64,000 bases of DNA, taken from NCBI GenBank assembly GCA_023395615.1, contig JAEWYP010000019.1, positions 62,001 through 126,000 of the forward strand, read 5' to 3'. This document shows positions 7,807 to 16,219 of the stretch, one piece after another. A program made the position numbers and the translations under genes. The stretch comes from Bacillota bacterium (GTDB taxonomy: Bacteria > Bacillota > Clostridia > Christensenellales > Aristaeellaceae). The notes under the pieces were generated by a model. That model was not told the DNA's origin, did no database searches, and saw nothing but the letters and a program-made list of their open reading frames with translations. The number at the start of each line of letters is the position of its first letter. Within the stretch, counting starts at the first letter, position 1.

Positions 7807-9291
7807 ATGTCTAACATTCCCGTGATTAAGTTGGGTGTTGTGGCGGTAAGCCGCGATTGCTTTCCCATCAAGCTTTCCCGCGCCCGCCGCGAAGCGCTGG
7901 TGAAGGCCTACACGAAGAAGTACGGTCAAATCGTCGAAGTGCAGACGATCATTGAAAACGAACTGAATGTGGAACCGGCGCTGAAAGAGCTGAAGGACAG
8001 CGGCGTGAACGCGCTGCTGGTGTATCTTGGCAACTTCGGTCCCGAAGGCCCGGAAACGATTCTGGCGCAGAAATTCGACGGCCCTGTGATGTTTGCCGCC
8101 GCAGCCGAAGAAACCCGCGAAACCGTAAAAAGCGACCGTGGCGACGCGTACTGCGGAATGCTGAACGCCAGTTACAATATCGGTCTGCGCGGTCTGAAAG
8201 TCTACATCCCCGAATATCCTGTGGGCAATGCGGAAGAAATTGCGGATATGCTCAACGATTTCTGCGCGATCGCGCGCGTTGTGCTGGGTGTTCGCAACCT
8301 CAAGGTAATCACCTTCGGGCCGCGCCCGTATGATTTTCTGGCTTGCAATGCGCCCATCAAGCCGCTGTACGACCTTGGCGTGTTAAACGTGCAGGAGAAC
8401 AGCGAGCTGGACCTTTTCGCCTCCTTCAACGCGCACGCGAATGACAAGCGCATTCCGGCAATCATGAAGGATATGGAAAAAGAACTGGGAGAAGGCAACA
8501 AAATGCCCGGGATTCTTCCGCGCCTTGCTCAGTATGAAGCGACCCTGCTGGATTGGGTAGAGCAAAACCTGGGTGCCGCTAAGTACGCCTTTATGGCGAA
8601 TAAATGCTGGCCCGCGTTCCAAACCCAGTTTGGGTTTGTTCCCTGCTACGTCAACAGCCGCTTTGCCAGCAACCTGATGCCCATCAGCTGCGAAGTGGAT
8701 ATTTACGGTGGCCTGAGCGAGTATATGATCGGATGCGCGCTGGCAACCCCGCCCACGATTTTGGATATTAACAACACTGTACCCGAAGACCTGTACAACG
8801 AGGAGATCAAAGGGAAGTACAATTACCGCCTGACGGATACGTTCATGGGCTTCCACTGTGGCAATACCCCCATGTGCCACCTGAAAAAGGGTGAAATGAA
8901 GTATCAGCTCATCATGAAGCGTTCACTGGAGCCGGATACCGAGCCCAACATCACCCGCGGCACACTGGAAGGCGACATGAAGCCTGGCGATATTACCTTC
9001 TTCCGTCTGCAGGGCGCGGCGGATGCTACGCTGCACAGCTACATCGCGCAGGGCGAAATCCTGCCTGTTGCGACCGGTTCTTTCGGCGGCATCGGCGTAT
9101 TCGCTATCCCGGAGATGGGTCGTTTCTACCGCCACGTACTGGTAGAAAAGAATTATCCGCACCATGGCGCAGTCGCTTTCGGCAAAATCGGCAAAGTGCT
9201 GTTTGAGGCGATGAAGCTGCTGGGCGTGCAGGATATCGACTACAATCATCCCGCAGGCGTGCTGTATCCGCGCGAGAATCCCTTCGCCTGA
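7807..9291 (+). CDS. L-fucose/L-arabinose isomerase family protein
   Basis: 494 residues from the ATG at 7807 with AAGGGGG (7793-7799) as ribosome site; the frame is open further upstream, but that part contains the promoter. The fold signature is that of the L-fucose/L-arabinose isomerase superfamily: an N-terminal Rossmann-like part (LGVVAVSRDCFPIKLSRARR) with a long middle domain, then a C-terminal barrel (GSFGGIGVFAIPEMGRFYRH, YPHHGAVAFGKIGKVLFEAM). The His pair in YPHHG resembles metal-binding His residues of arabinose isomerases. Family members interconvert aldoses and ketoses using Mn2+. The substrate cannot be named: no kinase, aldolase or transporter gene sits beside it. It is a single-gene unit with its own promoter and terminator. 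Confidence 0.75.
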   Translation: MSNIPVIKLGVVAVSRDCFPIKLSRARREALVKAYTKKYGQIVEVQTIIENELNVEPALKELKDSGVNALLVYLGNFGPEGPETILAQKFDGPVMFAAAAEETRETVKSDRGDAYCGMLNASYNIGLRGLKVYIPEYPVGNAEEIADMLNDFCAIARVVLGVRNLKVITFGPRPYDFLACNAPIKPLYDLGVLNVQENSELDLFASFNAHANDKRIPAIMKDMEKELGEGNKMPGILPRLAQYEATLLDWVEQNLGAAKYAFMANKCWPAFQTQFGFVPCYVNSRFASNLMPISCEVDIYGGLSEYMIGCALATPPTILDINNTVPEDLYNEEIKGKYNYRLTDTFMGFHCGNTPMCHLKKGEMKYQLIMKRSLEPDTEPNITRGTLEGDMKPGDITFFRLQGAADATLHSYIAQGEILPVATGSFGGIGVFAIPEMGRFYRHVLVEKNYPHHGAVAFGKIGKVLFEAMKLLGVQDIDYNHPAGVLYPRENPFA

Positions 9292-9348
9292 GCTTGAAAC
9301 CTCTCCGTTCGCGGAACCGTATCTCTGAGAGAACTTAATCACCTTCAG

Positions 9349-9386
9349 AGCGGATATGTATCGCAAGATATGTATCCGCTTTTTAT
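9349..9386 (+). terminator. Terminator after isomerase-like gene
   Basis: AGCGGATA pairs with TATCCGCT, with additional inner pairing (ATC/GAT around GCAA), followed by TTTTTAT. It lies 57 bases after the stop codon. Confidence 0.75.
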
Positions 9387-9408
9387 GCCTTAAATTCATT
9401 AGAGACCT

Positions 9409-9438
9409 TGCAATGATGAAAATTATGAGTATCATAAT
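9409..9438 (+). promoter_or_regulatory. Promoter and candidate operator of the marR-ABC operon
   Basis: A TTGCAA -35-like box at 9409-9414 is followed by TATCAT/CATAAT -10-like sequences at 9430-9438. A perfect inverted repeat, ATTATGA-GTA-TCATAAT (9422-9438), covers the -10 region. An AT-rich palindrome over the promoter of a marR gene is the usual layout for autorepression; binding is inferred. Confidence 0.5.
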
Positions 9439-9469
9439 GATAAGGAACCTAACGAACGGAGGCAGAAAA

Positions 9470-9895
9470 ATGGAAGATACAACAAATATCACATTGTTGC
9501 GATTGGTTCACCAGTGTGCCCACAGAATGCATATGCGTGAGAAGTACCACGGGCAGGGCTGGCTGATGATATTGCTTAAAAACCGAGGCACCCTGACACA
9601 GCGAGAGCTGGGCGAGATTACCGGCAGACGATCCGCTACCCTGAGCGAGCAGTTGGAGGGGATGGACAATTCAGGATATATTACAAGGGAAAAATGCGAA
9701 GCGGACAGGCGCAATGTGGATGTTACTTTGACTCCGCAGGGATATGAAATAGCCTGTCAGGTCGAAGCGAACCGTGCGGAAGTGGCGCAGCGCCTTTTCA
9801 GCGTTCTGGACGAACAGGAAAAGCGGTCGCTGACCGAATTGTTGCAAAAACTGGCGGACGCTTGGGCGGAACTGCCGGCGGAAAATGAGGAGTAA
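9470..9895 (+). CDS. MarR family transcriptional regulator
   Basis: 141 residues from the ATG at 9470, eight bases after GGAGG (9458-9462). Winged-helix signature: LTQRELGEITGRRSATLSEQ for the recognition helix, then MDNSGYITREKCEADRRNVD with the beta-wing Asp-Arg typical of MarR, and LTPQGYEIACQVE. Two ABC exporter half-genes follow directly (five bases to the next start), so the protein probably represses the exporter operon and responds to a small ligand, as many MarR proteins do. The ligand is unknown. A candidate palindromic operator overlaps the promoter. Confidence 0.9.
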   Translation: MEDTTNITLLRLVHQCAHRMHMREKYHGQGWLMILLKNRGTLTQRELGEITGRRSATLSEQLEGMDNSGYITREKCEADRRNVDVTLTPQGYEIACQVEANRAEVAQRLFSVLDEQEKRSLTELLQKLADAWAELPAENEE

Positions 9896-9900
9896 CGCCT

Positions 9901-11616
9901 GTGAAGCTTGTTTTACAGTATATCAGGAAGCATTTGGGTATCTTTCTGCTTTCCATGTTATTTTTAAGCATCGAGGCTATGGCGGACCTCTTGCAACCAA
10001 CTTTTATGGCGCATATTGTGGATGATGGTGTAAAATCAGCGGATTTCCGGCAGATATTACGTTATGGCGCAATTATGCTGGGGATCGCGGCGGCAGGCGC
10101 GGTGGGTGCGGTGATGCGAAACCTGTTTGCCAGCCGTACTTCCCAGACAATCGCCCGAGAACTGCGAAGTGATATGTACCGGAAGGTACAGACCCTGTCA
10201 TTGGAGAATATCGACCGATTACAGCCGTCTTCCATTATTACGCGCATTACCAACGATGTTACGCAAATCCAGGAGTTTATCAACGGGATGATGCGGATTA
10301 TGGTGAAAGCGCCTATTACCTGCGTGGGCGCCATTATTTTGATCGTTGTGCAAACTCCGCGGCAGATTCCCATGATGGTGGTCATTCTGGCCATCGCTGG
10401 AATCCTGATCGCCGCAAATATGAAAATCGGCTATCCGCGTTTTGGGAAACTTCAGAGGGCGTTGGATCGCCTTAACAACGTAAGTCGGGAGTTCCTCTCC
10501 TCCATCCGGGTCGTAAAGGCGTTCAACGCTGAAAAACAGGAAGGGGAGAAGTTTGAAGAAGCTTCACAGAACCTCGCGGGTTCGGGCGTTTCTGCCATGC
10601 GGGTTATGGCGGTGTTTTCACCGTTGATTAACCTGACGGTCAATATGGGGATCGTTGTACTTCTTTGGCTTTCTCAAAGCCAGGACAGCGCGGAAATCGG
10701 CCGGTTGATGGCTTCCGTGAACTATATGACACAGGTACTGTTCGCGCTTGGCATGGTGACGAACATCCTTAACACTGCCGTACGCGCAATGGCATCCTCC
10801 TCGCGGATCAGCGAAATACTGGAAGAACAACCCGCGCAGAAAACGGCAGAAAATCCGCTGGAAACGGAAATGAACGGCGAAATCGTCTTTAACGATGTAT
10901 CCTTCGCATATGCGGGCGCGGGACGGGAGGCTTTGCAACACATTTGTTTCTCGGTCAAACCGGGCGAGACGGTCGGTATCATTGGCCCGACAGGGTCAGG
11001 GAAAAGCACACTTGTGAACCTTGTACCCCGTTTTTACGATGCTACAGGGGGCCAGGTGCTACTTAACGGCGTAGATGTAACCCTGATGGATCCGGAAAAA
11101 CTCCGGCATGCTGTGGCTGTAGTTCCTCAAAAAGCGTTGCTGTTCTCCGGAACTATCTGTGAAAATATGCGATGGGGCAATGAACGGGCGGGACAAACTG
11201 AAATTGAACAGGCGGCGGAAATTGCCTGCGCGGACGGATTTATTCGTGCATCCGAAAAAGGCTATGACACCCTGCTGGGTCAGGGTGGCGTGAACCTGTC
11301 CGGCGGGCAGAAACAACGGCTGGCTCTGGCAAGGGCATTGGTATGCAATCCGCGCATTCTGATTTTGGATGACTGTACCAGCGCGCTGGATGCTGAAACC
11401 GAGGCAACGGTGCTGGCAGGACTTCGCCGACGGCTGGAAGGGGTTACGGTGCTGCTGATCAGCCAGAGAATCTCCACTGTCATGCAAACCGACCGGATTT
11501 TATGCCTGGAAAATGGAAGGGTACAGGGATTTGGCACTCATGCGGAACTAATGGCAGCGTGCTCCACATACCGGGCGATTTATCAATCTCAGATAGGAGG
11601 CGATACCAATGGCTGA
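9901..11616 (+). CDS. ABC exporter half-transporter with degenerate ATP site
   Basis: 571 residues, GTG start at 9901 after GAGGAG. It has an N-terminal six-helix exporter membrane domain (about 1-300) and a C-terminal ATPase domain. Walker A is GPTGSGKST, the signature is LSGGQKQR, and Walker B is ILILDDCTSALD, where Asp replaces the catalytic Glu. The switch residue is Gln in LLISQRIST, where His is usual. So its own Walker A/B site looks impaired, while its signature motif is canonical. It overlaps the partner gene by eight bases. The pair is built like heterodimeric multidrug exporters of Firmicutes (BmrCD/TM287-288 class). The exported compound is unknown. Confidence 0.92.
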   Translation: MKLVLQYIRKHLGIFLLSMLFLSIEAMADLLQPTFMAHIVDDGVKSADFRQILRYGAIMLGIAAAGAVGAVMRNLFASRTSQTIARELRSDMYRKVQTLSLENIDRLQPSSIITRITNDVTQIQEFINGMMRIMVKAPITCVGAIILIVVQTPRQIPMMVVILAIAGILIAANMKIGYPRFGKLQRALDRLNNVSREFLSSIRVVKAFNAEKQEGEKFEEASQNLAGSGVSAMRVMAVFSPLINLTVNMGIVVLLWLSQSQDSAEIGRLMASVNYMTQVLFALGMVTNILNTAVRAMASSSRISEILEEQPAQKTAENPLETEMNGEIVFNDVSFAYAGAGREALQHICFSVKPGETVGIIGPTGSGKSTLVNLVPRFYDATGGQVLLNGVDVTLMDPEKLRHAVAVVPQKALLFSGTICENMRWGNERAGQTEIEQAAEIACADGFIRASEKGYDTLLGQGGVNLSGGQKQRLALARALVCNPRILILDDCTSALDAETEATVLAGLRRRLEGVTVLLISQRISTVMQTDRILCLENGRVQGFGTHAELMAACSTYRAIYQSQIGGDTNG

Positions 11617-13444
11617 ACGGAACACCACACCTCCCCCTGCGTCTATGGGAGCAGTTGGTCGCGGCCAGCGCGGAAAGCCTCCTGTAAAACCGAAAGACAT
11701 GAAAGGAACGCTTCGTCGATTATGGTCCTTCACAAACGGTCACCGCAAGGGGCTCGGATGGATCATGGCGCTTTCCGCTCTGTCCTCCGCTTCCGCGATC
11801 CTTTCCCCGCTTGTCATCGGTGACGCGGTGACCGCTATCGACAGCGCTAAACCGGCGGAAGCGATCCTGTTCCTGTTGCTGGCGCTTTATTTCTGTGACT
11901 GGCTTGTGCGTTTTTTGCAGCAGTTCTTTATGGCGTCCATCGGGCAGAGAATGATACACTATATCCGCGTTACGCTTTTTAGCGTGATGCGTAAACTGCC
12001 GCTCGCGTTCTTTGACCGGCGTCAGCACGGCGAGCTGATGAGCCGCCTTACCAACGACGTCGATAATATCAGCAACACTATATCCAATTCGCTGACCCAG
12101 CTGCTTACGTTCGCGTTTACCATACTGGGCATCTTTGGAATCATGCTCAACTTAAGCCCATTGCTGACAGCCGTTTCGCTGGCGGGCGTGGGTCTGGTAT
12201 TCTGGCTTACGCGGGTCATTACGAAGCGCACACGCAAACTTTATGCACGTCAGCAACAAGTGCTTGGTAAGCTGAACGGGCAGATTGAAGAAAGTGTATC
12301 CGGTATCACCGTGGTGAAAGCGTTCGGACGGGAAGAAAGAATGATTTCCGAATTTGAAGAAAGCAACGGTGCTTTATGCGAGGTGGCAACGAAAGCATTG
12401 ATCTGGTCCGGGTACCTGATGCCGATTACCAATGTGATTAATAACCTCTGTTTCGTTGCAATTTCTGTCATCAGCGGTATACTGGCGTTAAACGGACAGA
12501 TCAGCATTGGGATGATCTCCAGCTTTCTGTTGTATTCACGGCAATTCTCGCGACCGTTTGTGGAAATTGCGAATATTTACAACAGTTTTCAAACGGCGGT
12601 CGCAGGCGCGGAACGCATTATCGAGATCATCGACGAACCGCCTGAACCGGCGGACACGCCTACAGCGCTGACGCTTGCCGCGCCCAAAGGGGATATTGAA
12701 TTACAAAATGTATCGTTCGGTTATACCGCAGAACATCCGATCCTCAAGGGGATCGACCTGAAAATTCCCGCGGGTACCCGCGTTGCCATTGTTGGCTCCA
12801 CCGGTGCGGGAAAAACAACGATCATCAATCTGCTTACCCGTTTCTACGACGTTACGGAAGGCAGAATCCTTCTGGACGGGCACGATTTGCGGGAGTACCG
12901 TATGGCGGATCTGCGACGTTCCTTTGGCGTTGTGTTGCAGGATACGGCGCTGTTTGCCGACAGCGTGAAGAATAACATCCGATACGGGCGGGAAGATATG
13001 CCGGATGCGGCGGTGGTACGGGCGGCGGAAGTAGCCGGCGCAGATGCTTTTATTCGTCGGCTTCCGCAGGGGTACGATACCGTGCTGGCGCAGAGCGGAG
13101 AGGAGCTGAGCCAGGGAGAACGCCAACTGCTGACTATCGCGCGCGCGGTGCTTACGGATGCGCCGATCCTGATATTGGATGAGGCGACCAGCTCCGTAGA
13201 TACGGTTACGGAACAAAAAATTCGTAACGCGATGTTGGCCCTCACGCACGGACGGACATCCTTTATTATCGCGCATCGACTGACCACCATTCGGGACTCC
13301 GATGTGATCGTGCTGATTGACGGAGGAAGAATCGCGGAAAAAGGCACGCATTCGGAACTGATGGCGCTAAACGGCCAGTACGCGGCAATGTATAAAACGC
13401 AAATGGGCGGAGGATACGGGGAGGAAGCAGCTACGCAGGTGTAA
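11609..13444 (+). CDS. ABC exporter half-transporter, partner subunit
   Basis: 611 residues from the ATG at 11609, nine bases after AGGAGG (11595-11600). It has a ~45-residue polar N-terminal extension rich in Pro and Gly, then the six-helix membrane domain, then the ATPase domain. Walker A GSTGAGKTT, Walker B ILILDEATSSVD with catalytic Glu, and the switch His in FIIAHRLTTI are all intact, but the signature reads LSQGERQLL instead of LSGGQ. Combined with the first subunit this gives one canonical and one degenerate composite ATP site, the known asymmetric arrangement. Last gene of the marR operon. Confidence 0.92.
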   Translation: MAERNTTPPPASMGAVGRGQRGKPPVKPKDMKGTLRRLWSFTNGHRKGLGWIMALSALSSASAILSPLVIGDAVTAIDSAKPAEAILFLLLALYFCDWLVRFLQQFFMASIGQRMIHYIRVTLFSVMRKLPLAFFDRRQHGELMSRLTNDVDNISNTISNSLTQLLTFAFTILGIFGIMLNLSPLLTAVSLAGVGLVFWLTRVITKRTRKLYARQQQVLGKLNGQIEESVSGITVVKAFGREERMISEFEESNGALCEVATKALIWSGYLMPITNVINNLCFVAISVISGILALNGQISIGMISSFLLYSRQFSRPFVEIANIYNSFQTAVAGAERIIEIIDEPPEPADTPTALTLAAPKGDIELQNVSFGYTAEHPILKGIDLKIPAGTRVAIVGSTGAGKTTIINLLTRFYDVTEGRILLDGHDLREYRMADLRRSFGVVLQDTALFADSVKNNIRYGREDMPDAAVVRAAEVAGADAFIRRLPQGYDTVLAQSGEELSQGERQLLTIARAVLTDAPILILDEATSSVDTVTEQKIRNAMLALTHGRTSFIIAHRLTTIRDSDVIVLIDGGRIAEKGTHSELMALNGQYAAMYKTQMGGGYGEEAATQV

Positions 13445-13604
13445 ACCCTTTGCGTGCGCAACGCAGGGCGAATCCGCCACATGCCAGAACGGTAATGGGA
13501 TGATTCACCCGGAAAACGCTTTATATTCGTGTTTACAGTAGATACTAAGCCTGATATGGGATTGTATGGGAAATGCCACCACAAATGAAATAAACATATC
13601 AGGA

Positions 13605-13633
13605 GCCGCTTTCCATCATGAAAGGAAAGCGGC
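13605..13633. terminator. Hairpin between convergent ABC exporter and pfkA genes
   Basis: A perfect 10-base stem, GCCGCTTTCC / GGAAAGCGGC, around a nine-base loop, 19 bases beyond the pfkA stop and 160 bases beyond the exporter stop. T tracts are weak on both strands, so it may act in both directions. The rest of the 207-base gap (13445-13651) shows no gene. Confidence 0.6.
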
Positions 13634-13651
13634 CCCCAATTAATATGAAAA

Positions 13652-14728
13652 CTAATCTCCCAGGCCGATGCCGATATTCCGCGCGGTCAGCACCATGTTG
13701 TCATCCTGCGGAACCGGCTTGGAAATTCCCGCGATATCGCTGAGTTTATTATGGATAATGTTATTGCCGCTCAGGGCAACGGTAACGCCGTATACCTCGT
13801 CCCGGATCAGTTGCGCGGCGTGAACGCCAAACTGCGTGGCCAGCACCCGGTCATACGCGCAGGGGCTGCCGCCACGCTGAATATGGCCCGGCACTACGCT
13901 GCGGGCTTCAACCCCAACCATCTCCTGCATCTGCGCGGCAATGCGCTTGCTGATGCAATCGTAGGGCAACGATGCGCGGAACGCTTCACGTTCTTTCTTT
14001 TTCATTTTCGCCTCATCAACACTCAGTGCGCCTTCGGCGACGGCAATGATGGAAAATGGTTTTTTACTGTTGGCGCGGACTTCCACTGTCTGGGCAACTT
14101 TTTGAATATCGAAGGGAATTTCCGGGATCAGGATCACATCGGCGCCGCCTGCGATGCCGGAATAGAGGGTCAGCCAGCCAGTCTTGTTGCCCATAATCTC
14201 GATCACCATACAGCGCCCGTGGCTGGTCGCCGTTGTATGAATGCGATCAATCACCTCCGTGGCAATCTCCATAGCGGTGTGAAAACCAAAGGTAAAATCA
14301 GTGCCGAACAGGTCATTATCAATGGTCTTGGGCAGACCAATCACATTCAGCCCTTCCTGAGAAAGCAGGTTAGCTGTCTTGTGCGTGCCGTTGCCGCCAA
14401 GAGTGACCAGACAATCCAGCTTCAGGTCCCTGTACGTCTTCTTCATGGCGGCGACCTTGTCAATGCCGGTGTTTTCATCAATCACCTGCATTTCGCGGAA
14501 TGGCTGGCGGCTTGTGCCAAGGATCGTGCCGCCCAGCGTGAGGATGCCGGAAAACTGTTTTCGGCTCATCTCCTGGCATTCACCGGAAATTAAACCGCCG
14601 TATCCGTTACGGATTCCGATAATTTCCGCGTCGAAAAGTTCATACGACGCACGCGCAACACCGCGAATCGCCGCGTTCAGGCCGGGACAATCTCCGCCGC
14701 TGGTAAGGATGCCGATTCTGCGTTTCAT
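13652..14728 (-). CDS. pfkA: 6-phosphofructokinase, atypical active-site variant
   Basis: 358 residues from the ATG at 14728. The PFK family is clear from GGDCPGLNAAIRGVA at the N-terminus, PKTIDNDLFGTDFTFGFHTA in the middle, VIEIMGNKTGWLTLYSG and PGHIQRGGSPCAYDRVLATQ. It phosphorylates fructose 6-phosphate in glycolysis. Two selectivity positions can be read: the loop GGNGTH has Gly where PPi-dependent enzymes have Asp, which points to ATP, while PKTIDND has Lys as in PPi-dependent and 'group III' ATP enzymes. The Asp that usually precedes that Gly (GGDGS in E. coli) is Asn here. Phosphate donor: ATP is most likely, not proven. Convergent with the ABC exporter; own promoter. Confidence 0.9.
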   Translation of the reverse strand: MKRRIGILTSGGDCPGLNAAIRGVARASYELFDAEIIGIRNGYGGLISGECQEMSRKQFSGILTLGGTILGTSRQPFREMQVIDENTGIDKVAAMKKTYRDLKLDCLVTLGGNGTHKTANLLSQEGLNVIGLPKTIDNDLFGTDFTFGFHTAMEIATEVIDRIHTTATSHGRCMVIEIMGNKTGWLTLYSGIAGGADVILIPEIPFDIQKVAQTVEVRANSKKPFSIIAVAEGALSVDEAKMKKKEREAFRASLPYDCISKRIAAQMQEMVGVEARSVVPGHIQRGGSPCAYDRVLATQFGVHAAQLIRDEVYGVTVALSGNNIIHNKLSDIAGISKPVPQDDNMVLTARNIGIGLGD

Positions 14729-14754
14729 TATTATCCCTTCTTTCTGTGTTTACA

Positions 14755-14784
14755 ATTATACCATGCTTATTCAATCTGCCGCAA
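14755..14784 (-). promoter_or_regulatory. Promoter of pfkA
   Basis: On the minus strand TTGCGG (14784-14779) and TATAAT (14760-14755) with 18-base spacing; the -10 is extended (TGG before TATAAT). It lies 26 bases before the pfkA start. Confidence 0.7.
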
Positions 14785-14926
14785 CGCGGGGGAAAAAGCA
14801 AGTAGAAAAAAAGCACAGAGAAAATGACAAAAAAACCGCCTGTGAAAAGATATACAAACTCGATTGAATGCGCTATCATAGAAATCACGGCGGAAAATCA
14901 GCCGTATGAAACAGGGAGGCGCGATG

Positions 14927-15466
14927 ATGCAGACTGCGGAAGAGGTACGTGAAGAAATCCTCGCGTGGCTCACAACTGCGAAATTGTCTTTCCGGCTGTA
15001 TACACACGCGCACGCTGATACGATTGACGACTGTGTCAGGATGCCGTTTATCCATGATGGCGTTACAATCTGCAAGAATGTGTTTCTCTGCAACCGACAG
15101 CAGACACGGTACTACCTGCTGTTGCTGCGCCCGCATACCCCCTTTCGTACCGCTGTGGTGAGTAAATCGTTAGGCGTTTCCAGGCTGAGCTTCGCGCCGG
15201 AAGCGGCTCTGCATGAAATGCTCCGCTTGAATCCCGGCTCGGTAAGCCCCCTTGGACTCTATTTTGACAAAGAACATCGGATTACGCTTTGCTACGAGCA
15301 GGCGGTGCGACAGACACCGGAGATTGCCTTTCATCCCTGCGACAATACCGCGACCGTTGTCTTTACGCAGGATACTTTTTGGAACGGCGTTCTGCCGGCG
15401 CTGGGAGTAACGCCGGTCGCTATCGAACAGGCCGAGGAACAGGGAGCAGGTGAATCGGATGGATAA
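14927..15466 (+). CDS. YbaK/ProX-type aminoacyl-tRNA deacylase
   Basis: 179 residues. Two adjacent ATGs occur (14924, 14927); the second is seven bases from GGGAGG (14914-14919) and is preferred. The sequence fits the prolyl-tRNA deacylase-like (ProX/PrdX, YbaK domain) family: YTHAHADTIDDC, then HDGVTICKNVFLCNR with the conserved Lys-Asn in the catalytic region, YYLLLLRPHTPF, GSVSPLGLYFD and the final FHPCDNTATVVFTQDTFW. Such proteins hydrolyse mischarged tRNA, classically Ala-tRNA(Pro), in the cytosol. The exact substrate is not readable from sequence. The next gene, tcdA, also tRNA-related, overlaps by eight bases. Confidence 0.85.
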   Translation: MQTAEEVREEILAWLTTAKLSFRLYTHAHADTIDDCVRMPFIHDGVTICKNVFLCNRQQTRYYLLLLRPHTPFRTAVVSKSLGVSRLSFAPEAALHEMLRLNPGSVSPLGLYFDKEHRITLCYEQAVRQTPEIAFHPCDNTATVVFTQDTFWNGVLPALGVTPVAIEQAEEQGAGESDG

Positions 15467-16181
15467 CGACAAGGATGCGCTGAGCCGCCGCATGGCACGG
15501 ACGGCGTTGTTGATGGATGCCGCAGCACTGGAACGCCTGAGAACTTCGCATGTGATGCTGTTTGGTCTGGGCGGGGTGGGCAGCTATGCCGCCGAGGCGC
15601 TGGCGCGCGCGGGGATTGGAAAGCTTACGCTGGTTGATGCGGATATTTACGTGGAAAGCAACCTGAACCGACAGCTGGGCGCGTTGTGTTCTACCCTGGG
15701 CAAGAGCAAGGCGCAAACGGAGTGTGAACGGATCAGGGACATCAATCCCGAAGCACAGGTTACCGCCATACAGGCCTTTCACTTACCGCAAGAACCGGTC
15801 GCGATTCCGGCGGATGTGGATTTTGTGGCGGACGCGATCGACACGGTAAGCGCGAAACTGGATATTGCGCGGACCTGCTTTGAACGGGGTACGCCGTTGA
15901 TTGCCTGCATGGGAATGGCGAACCGCTATGATCCTACCCAAATCCGTATCGGCGATCTTTTTGAAACCACATTCGATCCGCTGTGCCGTGTCATGCGCCG
16001 CGAACTGCGCCGCCGGGGAGTATCCAGCCTGCGCTGTGTATATTCGACGGAGCCGGCGGCCGGGCCGGAAGCGGAAAACGGAGAAAGGCCGGAAAAGGGC
16101 TCGTTGCCTTACGTACCTTCCGTAGCGGGGCTTTATATGGCTTATGAGATCGTGGATACGATCTGCAGACGAGACCGGTAA
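15459..16181 (+). CDS. tcdA: tRNA threonylcarbamoyladenosine dehydratase (TcdA/CsdL)
   Basis: 240 residues from the ATG at 15459; an in-frame GTG nine bases upstream overlaps the ribosome-site region. ThiF/E1-like fold: nucleotide-binding GLGGVGSYAAEALARAGIGK, the Asp-rich strand LVDADIYVESNLNRQLGAL, and ACMGMANRYDPTQIRIGDLF. TcdA-type proteins use ATP to cyclise t6A37 of tRNAs to ct6A. The ThiF-like family is broad, but length and motif set fit TcdA rather than MoeB or ThiF (the zinc-binding Cys pairs of those are absent). Cotranscribed with the deacylase-like gene, suggesting a tRNA quality/modification unit. Confidence 0.87.
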   Translation: MDNDKDALSRRMARTALLMDAAALERLRTSHVMLFGLGGVGSYAAEALARAGIGKLTLVDADIYVESNLNRQLGALCSTLGKSKAQTECERIRDINPEAQVTAIQAFHLPQEPVAIPADVDFVADAIDTVSAKLDIARTCFERGTPLIACMGMANRYDPTQIRIGDLFETTFDPLCRVMRRELRRRGVSSLRCVYSTEPAAGPEAENGERPEKGSLPYVPSVAGLYMAYEIVDTICRRDR

Positions 16182-16219
16182 ATTCACGCGCCTTTACCGC
16201 GCGTTTGGAGGTAGATGGT

